Source: Micromonospora terminaliae
GTDB taxonomy: Bacteria > Actinomycetota > Actinomycetes > Mycobacteriales > Micromonosporaceae
Assembly (NCBI RefSeq): GCF_009671205.1
Contig: NZ_CP045309.1
Coordinates: 1,054,001 to 1,118,000 of the forward strand
Length of the DNA stretch: 64,000 nt
Direction: 5' to 3'
Below, one piece after another: positions 55,901 to 64,000 of this stretch. The position numbers and the translations under genes were made by a program. A model generated the notes under the pieces. It did no database searches. It was given only the letters and a program-made list of their open reading frames with translations, and was not told where the DNA came from. The stretch's first letter is position 1. The number at the start of each line of letters is the position of its first letter.

Positions 55901-56736
55901 GTGCGCCGGCGGTGGCGCGGGCCGCGGCGGTCGTACCCCCGGGGGAGCCGGCCGTGGCGCGGGCGGCCGCCGTCGTACCGCCGGGGGAACCGGCGGGGGC
56001 GCGGCCGGGACCGGGTGACGGCGCCGGACCAGCACTGCGCCGGGCCGAGGCCGGTCCGGGGGAGACCGACGACGCGGTGGGCGGCCTGCGGGGCGCCCGC
56101 TCCGAGCTACGCCGGCAGATGCGCGAGCGGCGGCGGCTGCGGATGGGCATCCTCGCCCTGGTCAGCGTGCTGCTGCTCGGCGCCGTGCCGCTCTACTTCG
56201 GGCTGCGCACGCTGAGCCACGACCCGGTCTTCGACACCCTCGACGCGCTGAGCGTGCCGGGCTGGGCGGCGACGAAGACCGTCGACAACGTCAGCGGGAG
56301 CCGATGGTGCTTCCAGGACTGCCGGCTGCGGGAACGCACCGTCGAGTCGCAGAAGGCCTGGAAGGAGACCGCGCAGGCCTACGAGGCGGCCCTGTCCGAG
56401 GACGGCTGGCGGCGCTGGAAGGTGGACCGCTGCCCGGAGCAGCAGGTCAAGGGCAGCTACACCTGCTGGCGGCGGGACGAGCTCACCCTCGACCTCTGGG
56501 TACGCGAGCCCACCTGCGTGCCGCCGGCGGTGGAGGGTGTGGCCCCGCCGTCTCCCGCGCCCAAGCCCGCAGCGGGGGAGTGCGCCGGCTCGTTGGTGTC
56601 GGTGAAGGTGCGCAATGCGATCGACGACGAGCGGACCGGCCCGCAGCCGACCACCGATCCGTCACTCACCGGTGAGGATCCGTACCCGACCCTCACCGAC
56701 GACCCGCTCGGTGAACCGACACCGTCACCGTCCTGA
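52984..56736 (+). CDS. Giant Pro/Ala/Arg-rich protein with C-terminal membrane anchor and Cys-rich outer domain
   Basis: The 1,250-residue protein (start GTG 52984 or ATG 52987) has a conserved acidic/aromatic segment near residues 35-60 ([20 protein letters not shown]), followed by about 970 residues of Pro/Ala/Gly/Arg low-complexity sequence. A membrane helix at about 1054-1074 follows, then an extracytoplasmic part with six cysteines (CFQDC, CPE, TCW, TC, EC). Tandem units include five of 11 residues ([14 protein letters not shown], 53248-53412), VDPxxRPVSG repeats, GRRAAPD repeats and DPARTGGFP repeats. No family recognised. Its translation is coupled to rarA. Confidence 0.85.
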   Translation: MMARGPERPADGPDERRDPRAKGRRWGRGRADAEPAEATGGEEFGWIDDLRTAKQQRSDLGPDGEAPGAVPPARGGLPPAAPGPRPGPSAPQPPGAAHPSAPQPPAAARPAAPQPPAAARPAAPQPPTPARPAAPQPPAAARPGAAPQSGASRPGPEAPPARRGAEAGPAGPATPPPRPGGPDPAAPRRPVDGPWPGAPEPPRRPAEPTRGPGEASRPPRRNPDAPTGQQPPAPGRASGPPGPRVAPPAGPMPGRAGQGPAAERGYGGPNPGPAWPGPDGARNAVPAAPPTPRGRHGAEAPTGPRPGGVDPAARPVSGGGRRALPDDVDPGARPVSGAGRRSAPDGGAPAPGRRGAPGVDPGVRPVSGGGRRAAPESAPPAAGHPAATGAGDPAVRPVSGAGGRATVEPGRTGVPSARAAAPGVGRPADPVTGGPQPGDPQPRRGRAPQRPDPSTVGGPVVDGAVGRPGGRRRAGDADQPVVPRSGNAPPLPGAGPDIDRRADGPTPIPRRAAAAPAPRPGADVPPAGRRAGTVPPSTPGHHAAPDAPAVPPGRRAAPDDTASPATGRGGPDAVAAPRGRRAAPDETAMPSGRRAAAGDATAPGRRSAPDGTTPTPGRRVPGDVPPASGRRAAPDAPAERPAAPDAPTGRRATADPPAGRRAAPDAPTGSGVPGDAPPAPRRAAREAADEARPQRPERPADWLRQAGRTSHSDPAMPAVRRPGGPADDPAAARHGGPAGPDRGAAGPDRGAAGRAGAAVPPLKPDQAAPARGAARPGGPAGPGDGDRTGGLPPVGPRPGGRPPADDPARTGGFPAGGDPARTGGFPVGGDPARTGGLPTGDRSGRRGPAGAGGFAAGDPARTGGFPTGSEPERAGPDAGRRPAAPGRTGAGPAGGDARGTARGAARPDGGAPTGDLHPAGEPRAAAAAAPVARAAAGVARPTGPDERPAGRANAPAPTRPGPGGQGAVPPGPGAPAVARAAAVVPPGEPAVARAAAVVPPGEPAGARPGPGDGAGPALRRAEAGPGETDDAVGGLRGARSELRRQMRERRRLRMGILALVSVLLLGAVPLYFGLRTLSHDPVFDTLDALSVPGWAATKTVDNVSGSRWCFQDCRLRERTVESQKAWKETAQAYEAALSEDGWRRWKVDRCPEQQVKGSYTCWRRDELTLDLWVREPTCVPPAVEGVAPPSPAPKPAAGECAGSLVSVKVRNAIDDERTGPQPTTDPSLTGEDPYPTLTDDPLGEPTPSPS
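53248..53412 (+). repeat. Five tandem 33-bp coding repeats
   Basis: Units at 53248, 53281, 53314, 53347 and 53380 each encode an APQPPxxARP-type 11-mer. They are contiguous without spacers, nearly identical at DNA level, and in frame, so copy number can change without a frameshift. Confidence 0.85.
55198..55239 (+). repeat. Two identical 21-bp coding repeats
   Basis: Two identical 21-base units (55198-55218, 55219-55239), each encoding GPDRGAA, lie inside the disordered part of the giant protein. Confidence 0.8.
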
Positions 56737-56841
56737 GCCGGTTTCCATCACGGACGGTAGGGTCTGGGGCTGGCGGGCCCGCCCGCGCCCGCTGACCGGT
56801 CCCGGGTCGGCGGGCGGCGGACCGGGTAGGTACGGTCGCGC

Positions 56842-56866
56842 GTCCCGGGGCGTCGGGCCCCGGGAC
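56842..56866 (+). terminator. Hairpin before the DUF948 gene
   Basis: GTCCCGGGGC (56842-56851) and GCCCCGGGAC (56857-56866) pair perfectly around GTCGG and end ten bases before the ribosome site of the DUF948 gene. It may end the rarA transcript or be a leader hairpin. Confidence 0.5.
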
Positions 56867-56882
56867 CCTGCTTGAGGAGGAC

Positions 56883-57350
56883 ATGCGCGTGAGTGGCGGA
56901 GAAATCGCTTGGCTGATCCTGGCCGGCGCGTTCCTGATGCTGGTGCTCGTGCTGGCGGTGCCGATCCTGCGGCTGCGGCACACCGTCGACGCGACGACCC
57001 GCATGATCACCGAGCTGAACGACCGCACCACCCCCCTGCTCACCGACGTCAACACCACGGTGAAGAACGTCAACGTCGCGCTGGAGCAGGTGCAGACCTC
57101 CCTCGACGGGGTCAACCTGCAACTCGCCAAGGTGGACACCATGACCACCCACGCGCAGAACGTCACCGCCAACGTGGCGAACCTGGCCGCCGTGGTCTCC
57201 GCCGCCGCCGCCAACCCGCTGGTCAAGGTGGCCGCGTTCGGTTACGGCGTGCGCAAGGCCGCCGCCGCCCGCCGGCACGCGGAGGACGAGCGCGAGGCCC
57301 GCGACATCATCAAGCAGCAGCGCCGCGCGGCCAAGCGCGCCAACCGCTGA
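56883..57350 (+). CDS. DUF948 domain-containing protein
   Basis: The 155-residue protein has one N-terminal helix (IAWLILAGAFLMLVLVLAVPILRLRH) and then the DUF948 coiled coil (DATTRMITELNDRTTPLLTDVNTTVKNVNVALEQVQTSLDGVNLQLAKVD), related to methyl-accepting-type membrane coiled coils. The C-terminus is basic. It sits before alaS, as in many actinobacteria. GAGGAGGAC supports the start at 56883. Function unknown. Confidence 0.9.
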   Translation: MRVSGGEIAWLILAGAFLMLVLVLAVPILRLRHTVDATTRMITELNDRTTPLLTDVNTTVKNVNVALEQVQTSLDGVNLQLAKVDTMTTHAQNVTANVANLAAVVSAAAANPLVKVAAFGYGVRKAAAARRHAEDEREARDIIKQQRRAAKRANR

Positions 57351-57381
57351 CCTGGCCGGCTTACCGCGGGAGGATGAGAGC

Positions 57382-57687
57382 ATGAGGCGGTTGTTCTGGC
57401 TGGGCATCGGCCTGGCCGTGGGCGTGCTGGTGGTCCGCAAGGCCACCAAGACCGCGCAGGCGTACACGCCGGCGGGCATCGCCAGCGGGCTGTCCGAGTC
57501 GGCCGGCGGTCTCGTCGAGTCGGTCCGCAGCTTCGTGGACGACGTCCGGGCCGGCATGGCCGAGCGCGAGCAGGAGATCCACGAGGCCTTCGCCCGCGGC
57601 GAGGCGTACGACGACCAGTTCGCCGAGCTGCGGGAGGACCCGCGGTTCGGTGACCGAGAGATTTTCCCGGAGGAGCACCAGCGATGA
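57382..57687 (+). CDS. DUF6167-like small protein upstream of alaS
   Basis: The 101-residue protein has one N-terminal helix ([20 protein letters not shown]) and a helical remainder ([33 protein letters not shown]) of YtxH-like shape. Its position between DUF948 and alaS matches proteins labelled DUF6167 in actinobacteria, from memory. It overlaps alaS by four bases (ATGA), so its translation is coupled to that of alaS. Confidence 0.82.
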   Translation: MRRLFWLGIGLAVGVLVVRKATKTAQAYTPAGIASGLSESAGGLVESVRSFVDDVRAGMAEREQEIHEAFARGEAYDDQFAELREDPRFGDREIFPEEHQR

Positions 57688-60362
57688 AGACGGCGGAGAT
57701 CAAGCGGCGGTACCTCGCCCACTTCGAGGCCAACGGCCACACGGTGGTGCCGTCCGCTCCGCTGCCCGCCATCAGCGACCCGAACCTGCTGTTCGTCAAC
57801 GCCGGCATGGTGCAGTTCGTGCCCTACTTCCTGGGCCAGCAGACCCCGCCGTACCGGCGCGCGGTCAGCGTGCAGAAGTGCATCCGGACGCCGGACATCG
57901 ACGAGGTCGGCAAGACCAGCCGGCACGGCACGTTCTTCCAGATGAACGGCAACTTCTCCTTCGGCGACTACTTCAAGGACGGCGCCATCCCGCTGGCCTG
58001 GGACCTGGTCACCAAGCCGGTCGAGGCGGGCGGATTCGGGCTGGACCCGGAGCGGATCTGGCCGACGGTCTACCTGGACGACGACGAGGCGTTCCAGATC
58101 TGGCGGTCGGTGGGCGTCCCCGCCGAGCGGATCGTCCGCCGGGGCAAGGCCGACAACTTCTGGTCGATGGGCATCCCGGGCCCGTGCGGCCCCTGCTCCG
58201 AGCTGTTCTACGACCGCGGCCCCGAGTACGGCCGCGAGGGCGGCCCGGCGGTCGACGAGGACCGCTACATGGAGTTCTGGAACCTCGTCTTCATGCAGTT
58301 CGAGCGGGGTCCGGGCACCGGCAAGGAGGACTACCCGATCCTCGGTGAGCTGCCGGCGAAGAACATCGACACGGGCATGGGCCTGGAGCGGATGGCCTCC
58401 ATCCTCCAGGGCGTCGACAACCTCTACGAGATCGACGAGGTCCGGCCGATCCTGGCCCGGGCCGCCGAACTCACCGGCAAGCGCTACGGCGCGCACTCCG
58501 GCCACGTGGCCAGCGAGTCGCACCCGGACGACGTGCGGCTGCGGGTGATCGCCGACCACGTGCGCACCGCGCTCATGCTCATCGGCGACGGGGTGACCCC
58601 GTCGAACGAGGGCCGCGGCTACGTGCTGCGCCGGATCATGCGCCGGGCCATCCGGGCGGTCCGCCTGCTCGGCTACCAGGACCGGGCGCTGCCGGAGCTG
58701 CTGCCGGTGGCGCGGGACTGCATGGCGCCGTCGTACCCGGAGCTGGCCGAGGACTTCGGCCGGATCTCCCAGTACGCGTACGCGGAGGAGGACGCCTTCC
58801 TCGCCACCCTGCGGGCGGGCACCACGATCCTGGACACCGCCATCGCGGAGACCAAGTCGGCCGGGCAGGCGTCGATCTCCGGCGACAAGGCGTTCCAGCT
58901 GCACGACACGTACGGCTTCCCGATCGACCTGACCCTGGAGATCGCGGCCGAGCAGGGCCTCCAGGTCGACGCGGAGGGCTTCCGCCGGCTGATGGCCGAC
59001 CAGCGCAGCCGGGCCAAGGCCGACGCCCAGGCGCGCAAGACCGGGCACACCGACGTGTCGGCGTACCGGTCGGTGCTCGACGGCGGCGGGGCGGTGGAGT
59101 TCACCGGCTACACCGAGCTGACCCGGGAGTCCCGGGTGCGCGCGCTGCTGGCCGGCGGCGCGCAGGTGGCCGCGGCGGTCGAGGGCGACACCGTCGAGCT
59201 GGTGCTCGACACCACCCCGTTCTACGCCGAGGGCGGCGGCCAGCAGCCCGACCAGGGCCTCATCACGGTGGGCGGCGGCCAGCTGGAGGTCTTCGACGTG
59301 CAGCAGCCGGTGCCGGGTCTGATCGTGCACCGGGCCAAGGTGCTGCGCGGCGAGGTGCGCGCCGGGGAGACCGGCTACGCCGAGATCGACGTGTCCCGCC
59401 GGCGGGCCATCTCCCGCTCGCACACGGCCACCCACCTGGTGCACCAGACCATGCGCAACTTCCTCGGCGAGTCGGCCACGCAGGCGGGTTCGCTGAACGC
59501 GCCGGGCCGGCTGCGGTTCGACTTCAACACCCCGACCGGGGTGGCGCCGAGCGTGCTGCACGACGTGGAACAGCAGGTCAACGAGGTGCTGCTCGCGGAC
59601 CTGGAGGTGCACGCCTTCATCACCACGCAGGAGGAGGCGCGCCGGATCGGCGCCATGGCCCTGTTCGGCGAGAAGTACGGCGAGCGGGTCCGGGTCGTCG
59701 AGGTCGGCGACTACGCCCGCGAGCTGTGCGGCGGCACGCACGTGGCCCGCTCGGCCCAGCTCGGCCTCGTCAAGATCCTCTCCGAGGCGTCGGTCGGCTC
59801 CGGCGTGCGCCGCATCGAGGCGCTGGTGGGCATGGACGCCTTCGGCTTCCTGGCCCGTGAGCACCTGCTGGTCTCCCGGCTCGCCGAGCTGTTCCGGGTC
59901 CCCGGCGACCAGGTCGCCGACCGGGTGGAGCAGACCGTCACCCAGCTCCGCGACGCCGAGAAGGAGCTGGAGAAGCTCCGCGCCCAGCTCGTGCTCGGCG
60001 GGGCCGCGGCCCTGGCGGCGCAGGCGAAGGACGTGCGCGGTGTCGCGTACGTCGGCACCGAGGCGCCCGAGGGCGCGGCCGGCAACGACGTGCGGACCCT
60101 GGCGCAGGAGATCCGGGGCCGGATCGATCCGGCCCGCCCGGCCGTGGTGGCGGTGGCCGCCCGCGCCAACGGCAAGGCGTCCCTCGTGGTGGCCGTGAAC
60201 CAGGCCGCCCGGGGTCGGGGCCTCACCGCGAAGGACCTGGTGAAGGCGGCCTTCTCCGGCCGCGGCGGCGGCAGCGACGACCTCGCGCAGGGCGGTGGCC
60301 TGCCCGCCGCGGAGGCGCCGAACCTGCTGGCCACCGTGGAGAAGGCGATCGCCGACGCCTGA
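57684..60362 (+). CDS. alaS: Alanine--tRNA ligase
   Basis: The 892-residue synthetase shows the class II core ([60 protein letters not shown]). An editing domain follows with the zinc motif HTATHL ([14 protein letters not shown]) and [13 protein letters not shown], then a C-terminal C-Ala domain. It charges tRNA-Ala and clears mischarged Ser/Gly. It is the core gene of an operon that starts with the two small proteins. Confidence 0.97.
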   Translation: MKTAEIKRRYLAHFEANGHTVVPSAPLPAISDPNLLFVNAGMVQFVPYFLGQQTPPYRRAVSVQKCIRTPDIDEVGKTSRHGTFFQMNGNFSFGDYFKDGAIPLAWDLVTKPVEAGGFGLDPERIWPTVYLDDDEAFQIWRSVGVPAERIVRRGKADNFWSMGIPGPCGPCSELFYDRGPEYGREGGPAVDEDRYMEFWNLVFMQFERGPGTGKEDYPILGELPAKNIDTGMGLERMASILQGVDNLYEIDEVRPILARAAELTGKRYGAHSGHVASESHPDDVRLRVIADHVRTALMLIGDGVTPSNEGRGYVLRRIMRRAIRAVRLLGYQDRALPELLPVARDCMAPSYPELAEDFGRISQYAYAEEDAFLATLRAGTTILDTAIAETKSAGQASISGDKAFQLHDTYGFPIDLTLEIAAEQGLQVDAEGFRRLMADQRSRAKADAQARKTGHTDVSAYRSVLDGGGAVEFTGYTELTRESRVRALLAGGAQVAAAVEGDTVELVLDTTPFYAEGGGQQPDQGLITVGGGQLEVFDVQQPVPGLIVHRAKVLRGEVRAGETGYAEIDVSRRRAISRSHTATHLVHQTMRNFLGESATQAGSLNAPGRLRFDFNTPTGVAPSVLHDVEQQVNEVLLADLEVHAFITTQEEARRIGAMALFGEKYGERVRVVEVGDYARELCGGTHVARSAQLGLVKILSEASVGSGVRRIEALVGMDAFGFLAREHLLVSRLAELFRVPGDQVADRVEQTVTQLRDAEKELEKLRAQLVLGGAAALAAQAKDVRGVAYVGTEAPEGAAGNDVRTLAQEIRGRIDPARPAVVAVAARANGKASLVVAVNQAARGRGLTAKDLVKAAFSGRGGGSDDLAQGGGLPAAEAPNLLATVEKAIADA

Positions 60363-60379
60363 TGTGCGCACCGATGGAA

Positions 60380-60409
60380 GCCAGGGCGGACCACTCGGTC
60401 CGCCCTGGC
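60380..60409 (+). terminator. Terminator after alaS
   Basis: GCCAGGGCGGACC (60380-60392) pairs perfectly with GGTCCGCCCTGGC (60397-60409) around ACTC, a 13-bp stem 17 bases after the alaS stop and 27 bases before ruvX. Partial read-through could still allow shared expression. Confidence 0.8.
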
Positions 60410-60436
60410 CCGTACCGGGGGAAAGGTGTCCGGTAG

Positions 60437-60898
60437 ATGGCTGAAGTGTCCCGTGGTGTCCGGCTCGGCGTCGATGTGGGCCAGGTCCGGGTCGGGGTGG
60501 CCCGCTCCGACCCGCACGGCATCCTGGCCACCCCGCTGGTCACCCTGGCCCGCGACCTGACGGCCGCGCCGGACGCGGTCCCCGCTGACATGGCCGAGCT
60601 GGTCCGGCTGGCCGCGGAGCACGAGGCGGTCGAGATCGTGGTGGGACTGCCGGTCAACCTCGCCGGGAAGCATGGCCCCGCGGCGACGAACGTCTCGGCG
60701 TACGCTGCCCGGTTGGCCGATGTAATGGGGACGATTCCGGTGACGCTGACGGACGAGAGGATGTCGACCGTGGTGGCGAGTCGTAGGCTGGCCGAACGGG
60801 GCGTCCGGGGTAAGCGCCAACGGGCGGTGGTCGACCAGGCCGCCGCGGTGGAGATTCTGCAGAGCTGGCTGGACGCGCAGCGGAGGCGGACGCAATGA
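60437..60898 (+). CDS. ruvX: Holliday junction resolvase-like protein RuvX (YqgF)
   Basis: The 153-residue RNase H-fold protein has VRLGVDVGQVRVGVARSDPHG (first acidic residue), the conserved IVVGLPVNLAGKHGPAA block, and the late ERMSTVVASRRLAERGVRGKRQRAVVDQAAAVEILQSWL (second and third acidic residues). YqgF proteins act in rRNA 5' processing and possibly recombination. It overlaps mltG by four bases. Confidence 0.93.
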   Translation: MAEVSRGVRLGVDVGQVRVGVARSDPHGILATPLVTLARDLTAAPDAVPADMAELVRLAAEHEAVEIVVGLPVNLAGKHGPAATNVSAYAARLADVMGTIPVTLTDERMSTVVASRRLAERGVRGKRQRAVVDQAAAVEILQSWLDAQRRRTQ

Positions 60899-62115
60899 TC
60901 GACGATCTTGATCTGGGCTTCGACGAGGCGGAGAGGGGGGAGAAGGGCCGGCACCGGCGCGGCGCCGTGCGCAAGCGCAACGGCAAGTCGGGTGGCGGCC
61001 ACGGCAAGACCATCTTCGCCCTGTTGATGGCGCTCGTGCTGCTCGGCGGCATCGGCGGCGGTGCCTACGTCGGCTTCGACCGGATCCGCAACCACTTCGT
61101 CACCCCCGACTACGACGGCCCCGGCTCGGGCGAGGCACTGGTCGAGGTGAAGGCCGGCGACACCCTCACCGACATCGGGAACACCCTCTACGACGCCGGT
61201 GTGGTGAAGAGCACGAAGGCGTTCATCGAGGCCGCCGACGCGAACTCGCGCAGCAAGAACATCCAGGTCGGCCGCTACAAGGTCCGCAAGCAGATGAAGG
61301 CCGCGGACGTGATCACGCTGATGCTCGACCCGAAGAGCCGGGTGATCAACGGGGTGACCATCCCCGAGGGCACGATCAGCCTGAACATCTACCAGATCCT
61401 CTCGAAGCAGACGAAGATCCCGGTCAAGGACTTCCAGGACGCCGCGAAGGACCCGGTCAAGCTGGGTGTGCCCGCCTTCTGGTTCAACCGGGAGGACGGC
61501 AAGAAGGGCCCGAAGAGCATCGAGGGCTTCCTCTACCCGTCGACCTACGAGATCCCGCCGAAGGCCACGGCCGAGCAGATCCTGTCGATGATGGTGGACG
61601 AGTTCCTCCGCGTCACACAGGAGCTCGACTTCGTCGACCGGGCGCAGAAGGAACGGAAGATCTCCCCGTACGAGGCGCTGATCACCGCCTCCATCGCCGA
61701 GGCCGAGTCGGTCAACGCGGTGGACCTGCCGAAGGTGTCCCGGGTGATCTACAACCGGGTCTACGCCGGCAAGATCGGCTGCAAGTGCCTCGGCATCGAC
61801 AGCGGCATCAACTACTACTTCCGTCTCCAGGGCAAGGATCCGAAGGACTCCGACGACCTGCTGCAGAGCGAGATCAACGACCTGAAGAACCCGTACAACA
61901 CGCACAACGTGGCGGGCCTGCCGATCACCCCGATCAGCAACCCGGGCCAGGCCGCGCTCAAGGGCGCCCTGGAGCCGCCGGCCGGCGACTGGATCTTCTT
62001 CATGACGGTCGACAAGAAGGGCACCATGGGCTACGGCTCGAATGACGCCGACTTCCGCAAGCTGCAGAAGCAGATGTGCGACAACAAGGTGCTCACCGGG
62101 GAGAACTGCACCTGA
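60895..62115 (+). CDS. mltG: Endolytic transglycosylase MltG
   Basis: The 406-residue cell-wall enzyme has a basic cytoplasmic N-terminus, one helix (about 38-62), a LysM-like region ([22 protein letters not shown]) and the YceG domain. The catalytic Glu lies in [27 protein letters not shown] (the ASIxE motif), with the later motif SPYNTH-like [20 protein letters not shown]. It cuts nascent glycan strands to set their length. It sits between ruvX and aroE, the usual actinobacterial order, and touches aroE (TGATG). Confidence 0.95.
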   Translation: MIDDLDLGFDEAERGEKGRHRRGAVRKRNGKSGGGHGKTIFALLMALVLLGGIGGGAYVGFDRIRNHFVTPDYDGPGSGEALVEVKAGDTLTDIGNTLYDAGVVKSTKAFIEAADANSRSKNIQVGRYKVRKQMKAADVITLMLDPKSRVINGVTIPEGTISLNIYQILSKQTKIPVKDFQDAAKDPVKLGVPAFWFNREDGKKGPKSIEGFLYPSTYEIPPKATAEQILSMMVDEFLRVTQELDFVDRAQKERKISPYEALITASIAEAESVNAVDLPKVSRVIYNRVYAGKIGCKCLGIDSGINYYFRLQGKDPKDSDDLLQSEINDLKNPYNTHNVAGLPITPISNPGQAALKGALEPPAGDWIFFMTVDKKGTMGYGSNDADFRKLQKQMCDNKVLTGENCT

Positions 62116-62969
62116 TGAAGGCCGCCGTCGTCGGCCGGCCGATCGCCCACTCGCTCTCCCCGGTGATCCACAACGCCGGGTACGCGGCGGCCGGGCTGAC
62201 CGGGTGGTCGTACACCCGGATCGAGTGCGGGGCCGACGAGCTGGCCGGCCTGGTCGCGGGCCTGGGCCCGGAGTGGGCCGGCCTGTCGGTGACCATGCCG
62301 GGCAAGGAGGCGGCGCTCGCGCTGGCCGACGAGGCCTCGCCGGTCGCCGCCGCGGTCGGCGCCGCCAACACGCTGGTACGCCGGCCGGACGGCACCTGGT
62401 ACGCCGACAACACCGACGTCGGCGGCATGGTCGACGTGCTCACCGCCGCCGGGTGCGTCTCCGGCGCCACGGTCACCGTGCTCGGCGCGGGCGGCACCGC
62501 CCGGGCGGCCGTCGCGGCGGCGGCCCGGATCGGCGCCGCCGAGGTGACCGTGGTGGCCCGCCGCCCGGAGGCGGTGCGGGAGCTGGGCCCGACGGCCGCG
62601 GCGCTCGGGGTTCCGCTGGCCGGCGCGCCCTGGGACGGCGCTCCGGCGCACGCCCGGGCCGACCTCGTGGTCTCCACGGTGCCGAAGGGCGTGGCCGACC
62701 CCCTCGCGGACAACTTCGACTGGCGGCCCGGGACGGTCTTCTTCGACGTGGTCTACGACCCGTGGCCCACCCCGCTCGCCGCGGCGGCGCTGGCCGCCGG
62801 CTGCCGGGTGGTCTCCGGGCTGGACCTGCTGCTGGCCCAGGCGGTGGGCCAGTTCGAGCAGTTCACCGGTGTGTCCGCCCCCCGGGAGGCGATGCGCGCC
62901 GCGCTGGCGTCCGCAGGGCGGGACGCGGCGGGCAGTGCGAGGTCTCGCACACCGGGCGTGACAGACTGA
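62115..62969 (+). CDS. aroE: Shikimate dehydrogenase
   Basis: The 284-residue NADP enzyme of the shikimate pathway starts at ATG 62115, which overlaps the mltG stop. The frame extends 13 codons upstream but these belong to mltG sequence. It has the substrate site SLSPVIHN, catalytic Lys 64 (MPGKEAA), Asp 101 (NNTDVGG-like, DNTDVGG) and NADP loop GAGGTAR (124-130), followed by the Arg-rich cofactor motif (VARRPEA). It reduces 3-dehydroshikimate. aroC follows, so aromatic biosynthesis genes are grouped here. Confidence 0.96.
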   Translation: MKAAVVGRPIAHSLSPVIHNAGYAAAGLTGWSYTRIECGADELAGLVAGLGPEWAGLSVTMPGKEAALALADEASPVAAAVGAANTLVRRPDGTWYADNTDVGGMVDVLTAAGCVSGATVTVLGAGGTARAAVAAAARIGAAEVTVVARRPEAVRELGPTAAALGVPLAGAPWDGAPAHARADLVVSTVPKGVADPLADNFDWRPGTVFFDVVYDPWPTPLAAAALAAGCRVVSGLDLLLAQAVGQFEQFTGVSAPREAMRAALASAGRDAAGSARSRTPGVTD

Positions 62970-62974
62970 CCGCT

Positions 62975-64000
62975 GTGTTGCGCTGGCTGACTGCAGGTGA
63001 ATCGCACGGACCCGCCCTCGTCGCGCTGCTGGAGGGGGTGCCCGCCGGCATCGAGGTGACCACCGCCGAGATCTCCGGCGAGCTGGCCCGGCGCCGGCTC
63101 GGCTACGGCCGCGGCGCCCGGATGTCCTTCGAGCAGGACGAGATCGAGATCATCGGCGGGCTCCGGCACGGTGTGACCATCGGCAGCCCGGTGGCCATCC
63201 GGGTGGGCAACTCGGAGTGGCCGAAGTGGCGCACCGTGATGGCCGCCGACCCGGTCGACGCGGAGGAGCTGGCCGGGCAGGCCCGTAACGCCCCGCTCAC
63301 CCGCCCCCGCCCCGGGCACGCCGACCTGGCGGGCATGCAGAAGTACGGCCACACCGACGCCCGGCCGATCCTGGAGCGGGCCAGCGCCCGGGAGACCGCC
63401 GCCCGGGTCGCCGTGGGCGCCGTCGCCAAGGCCCTGGTCCGGCAGGCGCTCGGCGTCGAGATCGTCTCCCACGTGGTGGAGCTGGGCCCGATCGGCGTGA
63501 AGCCCGGCCTGCGGCCGACCCCGGAGGACGCCGCCCGGATCGACGCCGACCCGCTGCGCTGCCTCGACCCCGAGGCCAGCGCCCGGATGGTCGCCGAGGT
63601 CGACGCCGCCAAGAAGGCCGCCGACACGCTCGGCGGTGTGGTCGAGGTGCTGGCGTACGGGGTGCCGCCGGGCCTGGGCAGCCACGTGCAGTGGGACCGC
63701 AAGCTCGACGCCCGCCTCGCCACCGCGCTCATGTCGATCCAGGCCATCAAGGGCGTGGAGATCGGCGACGGCTGGCAGCAGGCGCGTTCCCGCGGCTCCG
63801 AGGCGCACGACGAGATCCTGCCCACCGCCACGGGCGTGCGCCGGGTGACCGACCGGGCCGGCGGGCTGGAGGGCGGCATCACCACCGGTGAGCCGCTGCG
63901 GGTGAAGGCGGCTATGAAGCCGATCTCCTCGCTGAACCGGGCGCTGTCCACGGTCGACGTGCTCACCGGGGAGCCGGCCACCGCCATCAACCAGCGCTCC
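62975..64000 (+). CDS. aroC: Chorismate synthase, N-terminal part (partial)
   Basis: The frame starts at GTG 62975 ([24 protein letters not shown]) and is still open after 342 codons at the window end. The signature GESHGPAL, the FMN-binding GRGARM and the later [16 protein letters not shown] and [18 protein letters not shown] motifs mark chorismate synthase, which makes chorismate from EPSP. Only five bases separate it from aroE. The C-terminus (normally about 390 residues in total) is outside. Confidence 0.96.
   Translation, partial: MLRWLTAGESHGPALVALLEGVPAGIEVTTAEISGELARRRLGYGRGARMSFEQDEIEIIGGLRHGVTIGSPVAIRVGNSEWPKWRTVMAADPVDAEELAGQARNAPLTRPRPGHADLAGMQKYGHTDARPILERASARETAARVAVGAVAKALVRQALGVEIVSHVVELGPIGVKPGLRPTPEDAARIDADPLRCLDPEASARMVAEVDAAKKAADTLGGVVEVLAYGVPPGLGSHVQWDRKLDARLATALMSIQAIKGVEIGDGWQQARSRGSEAHDEILPTATGVRRVTDRAGGLEGGITTGEPLRVKAAMKPISSLNRALSTVDVLTGEPATAINQRS

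Noticed and set aside
51341..56035. Open antisense frame of 1,564 codons
   Set aside because: It is an artefact of strong G+C bias: the plus-strand rarA and giant-protein genes have clear motifs, whereas the antisense product is Arg/Gly/Pro low complexity without homologous motifs.
56748..60371. Antisense 1,207-codon frame over alaS
   Set aside because: alaS with all class II and editing motifs is encoded on the plus strand.
1..64000. tRNA or rRNA genes
   Set aside because: Scanning for T-loop strings such as GGTTCGAATCC with matching acceptor stems found none.

Overview
This is a very G+C-rich, codon-biased actinobacterial chromosome segment with GTG starts, 4-base stop/start overlaps and many long antisense open frames. 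The gene order (ruvCAB-yajC-secDF-apt-rel, aspS, rarA, alaS-ruvX-mltG-aroE-aroC), the leucine/branched-chain-type ABC cassette and the kind of intergenic repeats suggest the family Micromonosporaceae, a Micromonospora-like organism. That placement is inferred from gene content and memory of the family, not from a search. I see no rRNA, tRNA, CRISPR array, insertion sequence or prophage.

Layout. 1-906 is the 3' end of dnaE. 1-2 kb holds small accessory genes (a 34-codon hydrophobic ORF, a VOC protein, a NIPSNAP protein). 2.0-5.8 kb is a CitA/DcuS-type two-component system divergent from a DctA-type dicarboxylate transporter. 5.9-23.9 kb is a metabolic and catabolic region: class V aminotransferase-fold protein, acyl-CoA dehydrogenase, TetR, aldehyde and alcohol dehydrogenases, a GntR-TetR hybrid regulator with a FAD monooxygenase, livGFKHM, a DHA2-type exporter with its TetR, and a PucR-type regulator with 3-hydroxybutyrate dehydrogenase. 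24.1-33.5 kb is conserved core: ruvCAB (with a LexA-box-like site), yajC-secD-secF, apt and bifunctional rel. 33.5-37.7 kb has two tandem membrane-anchored cyclophilins, a metallo-hydrolase and hisS. 37.7-51.4 kb is mixed: acyl-ACP desaturase, thioesterase/HxlR pair, S1 protease, aspS, TetR/membrane protein pair, LtrA, an SDR, an ArsR-type regulator/MFS pair and two acetyltransferases. 51.5-64.0 kb is core again: rarA, a giant disordered membrane protein, DUF948 and DUF6167-like proteins, alaS, ruvX, mltG, aroE and the first 342 codons of aroC.

The most noteworthy signals are regulatory or repetitive DNA rather than a new enzyme system. They are a 13-bp-phased TGTGCACA array before the ArsR-type/MFS operon, a twice-occurring GTCGATCATG inverted-repeat element, and a 19-bp operator shared by the acyl-CoA dehydrogenase and the aldehyde/alcohol dehydrogenase operon. 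Further signals are a 17-codon micro-ORF with attenuator-like geometry before livG, a hairpin that argues against the upstream apt start, a cyclophilin paralogue lacking its catalytic arginine, and a roughly 1,250-residue Pro/Ala-rich protein coupled to rarA. I found no convincing, wholly new defence or biosynthetic system.
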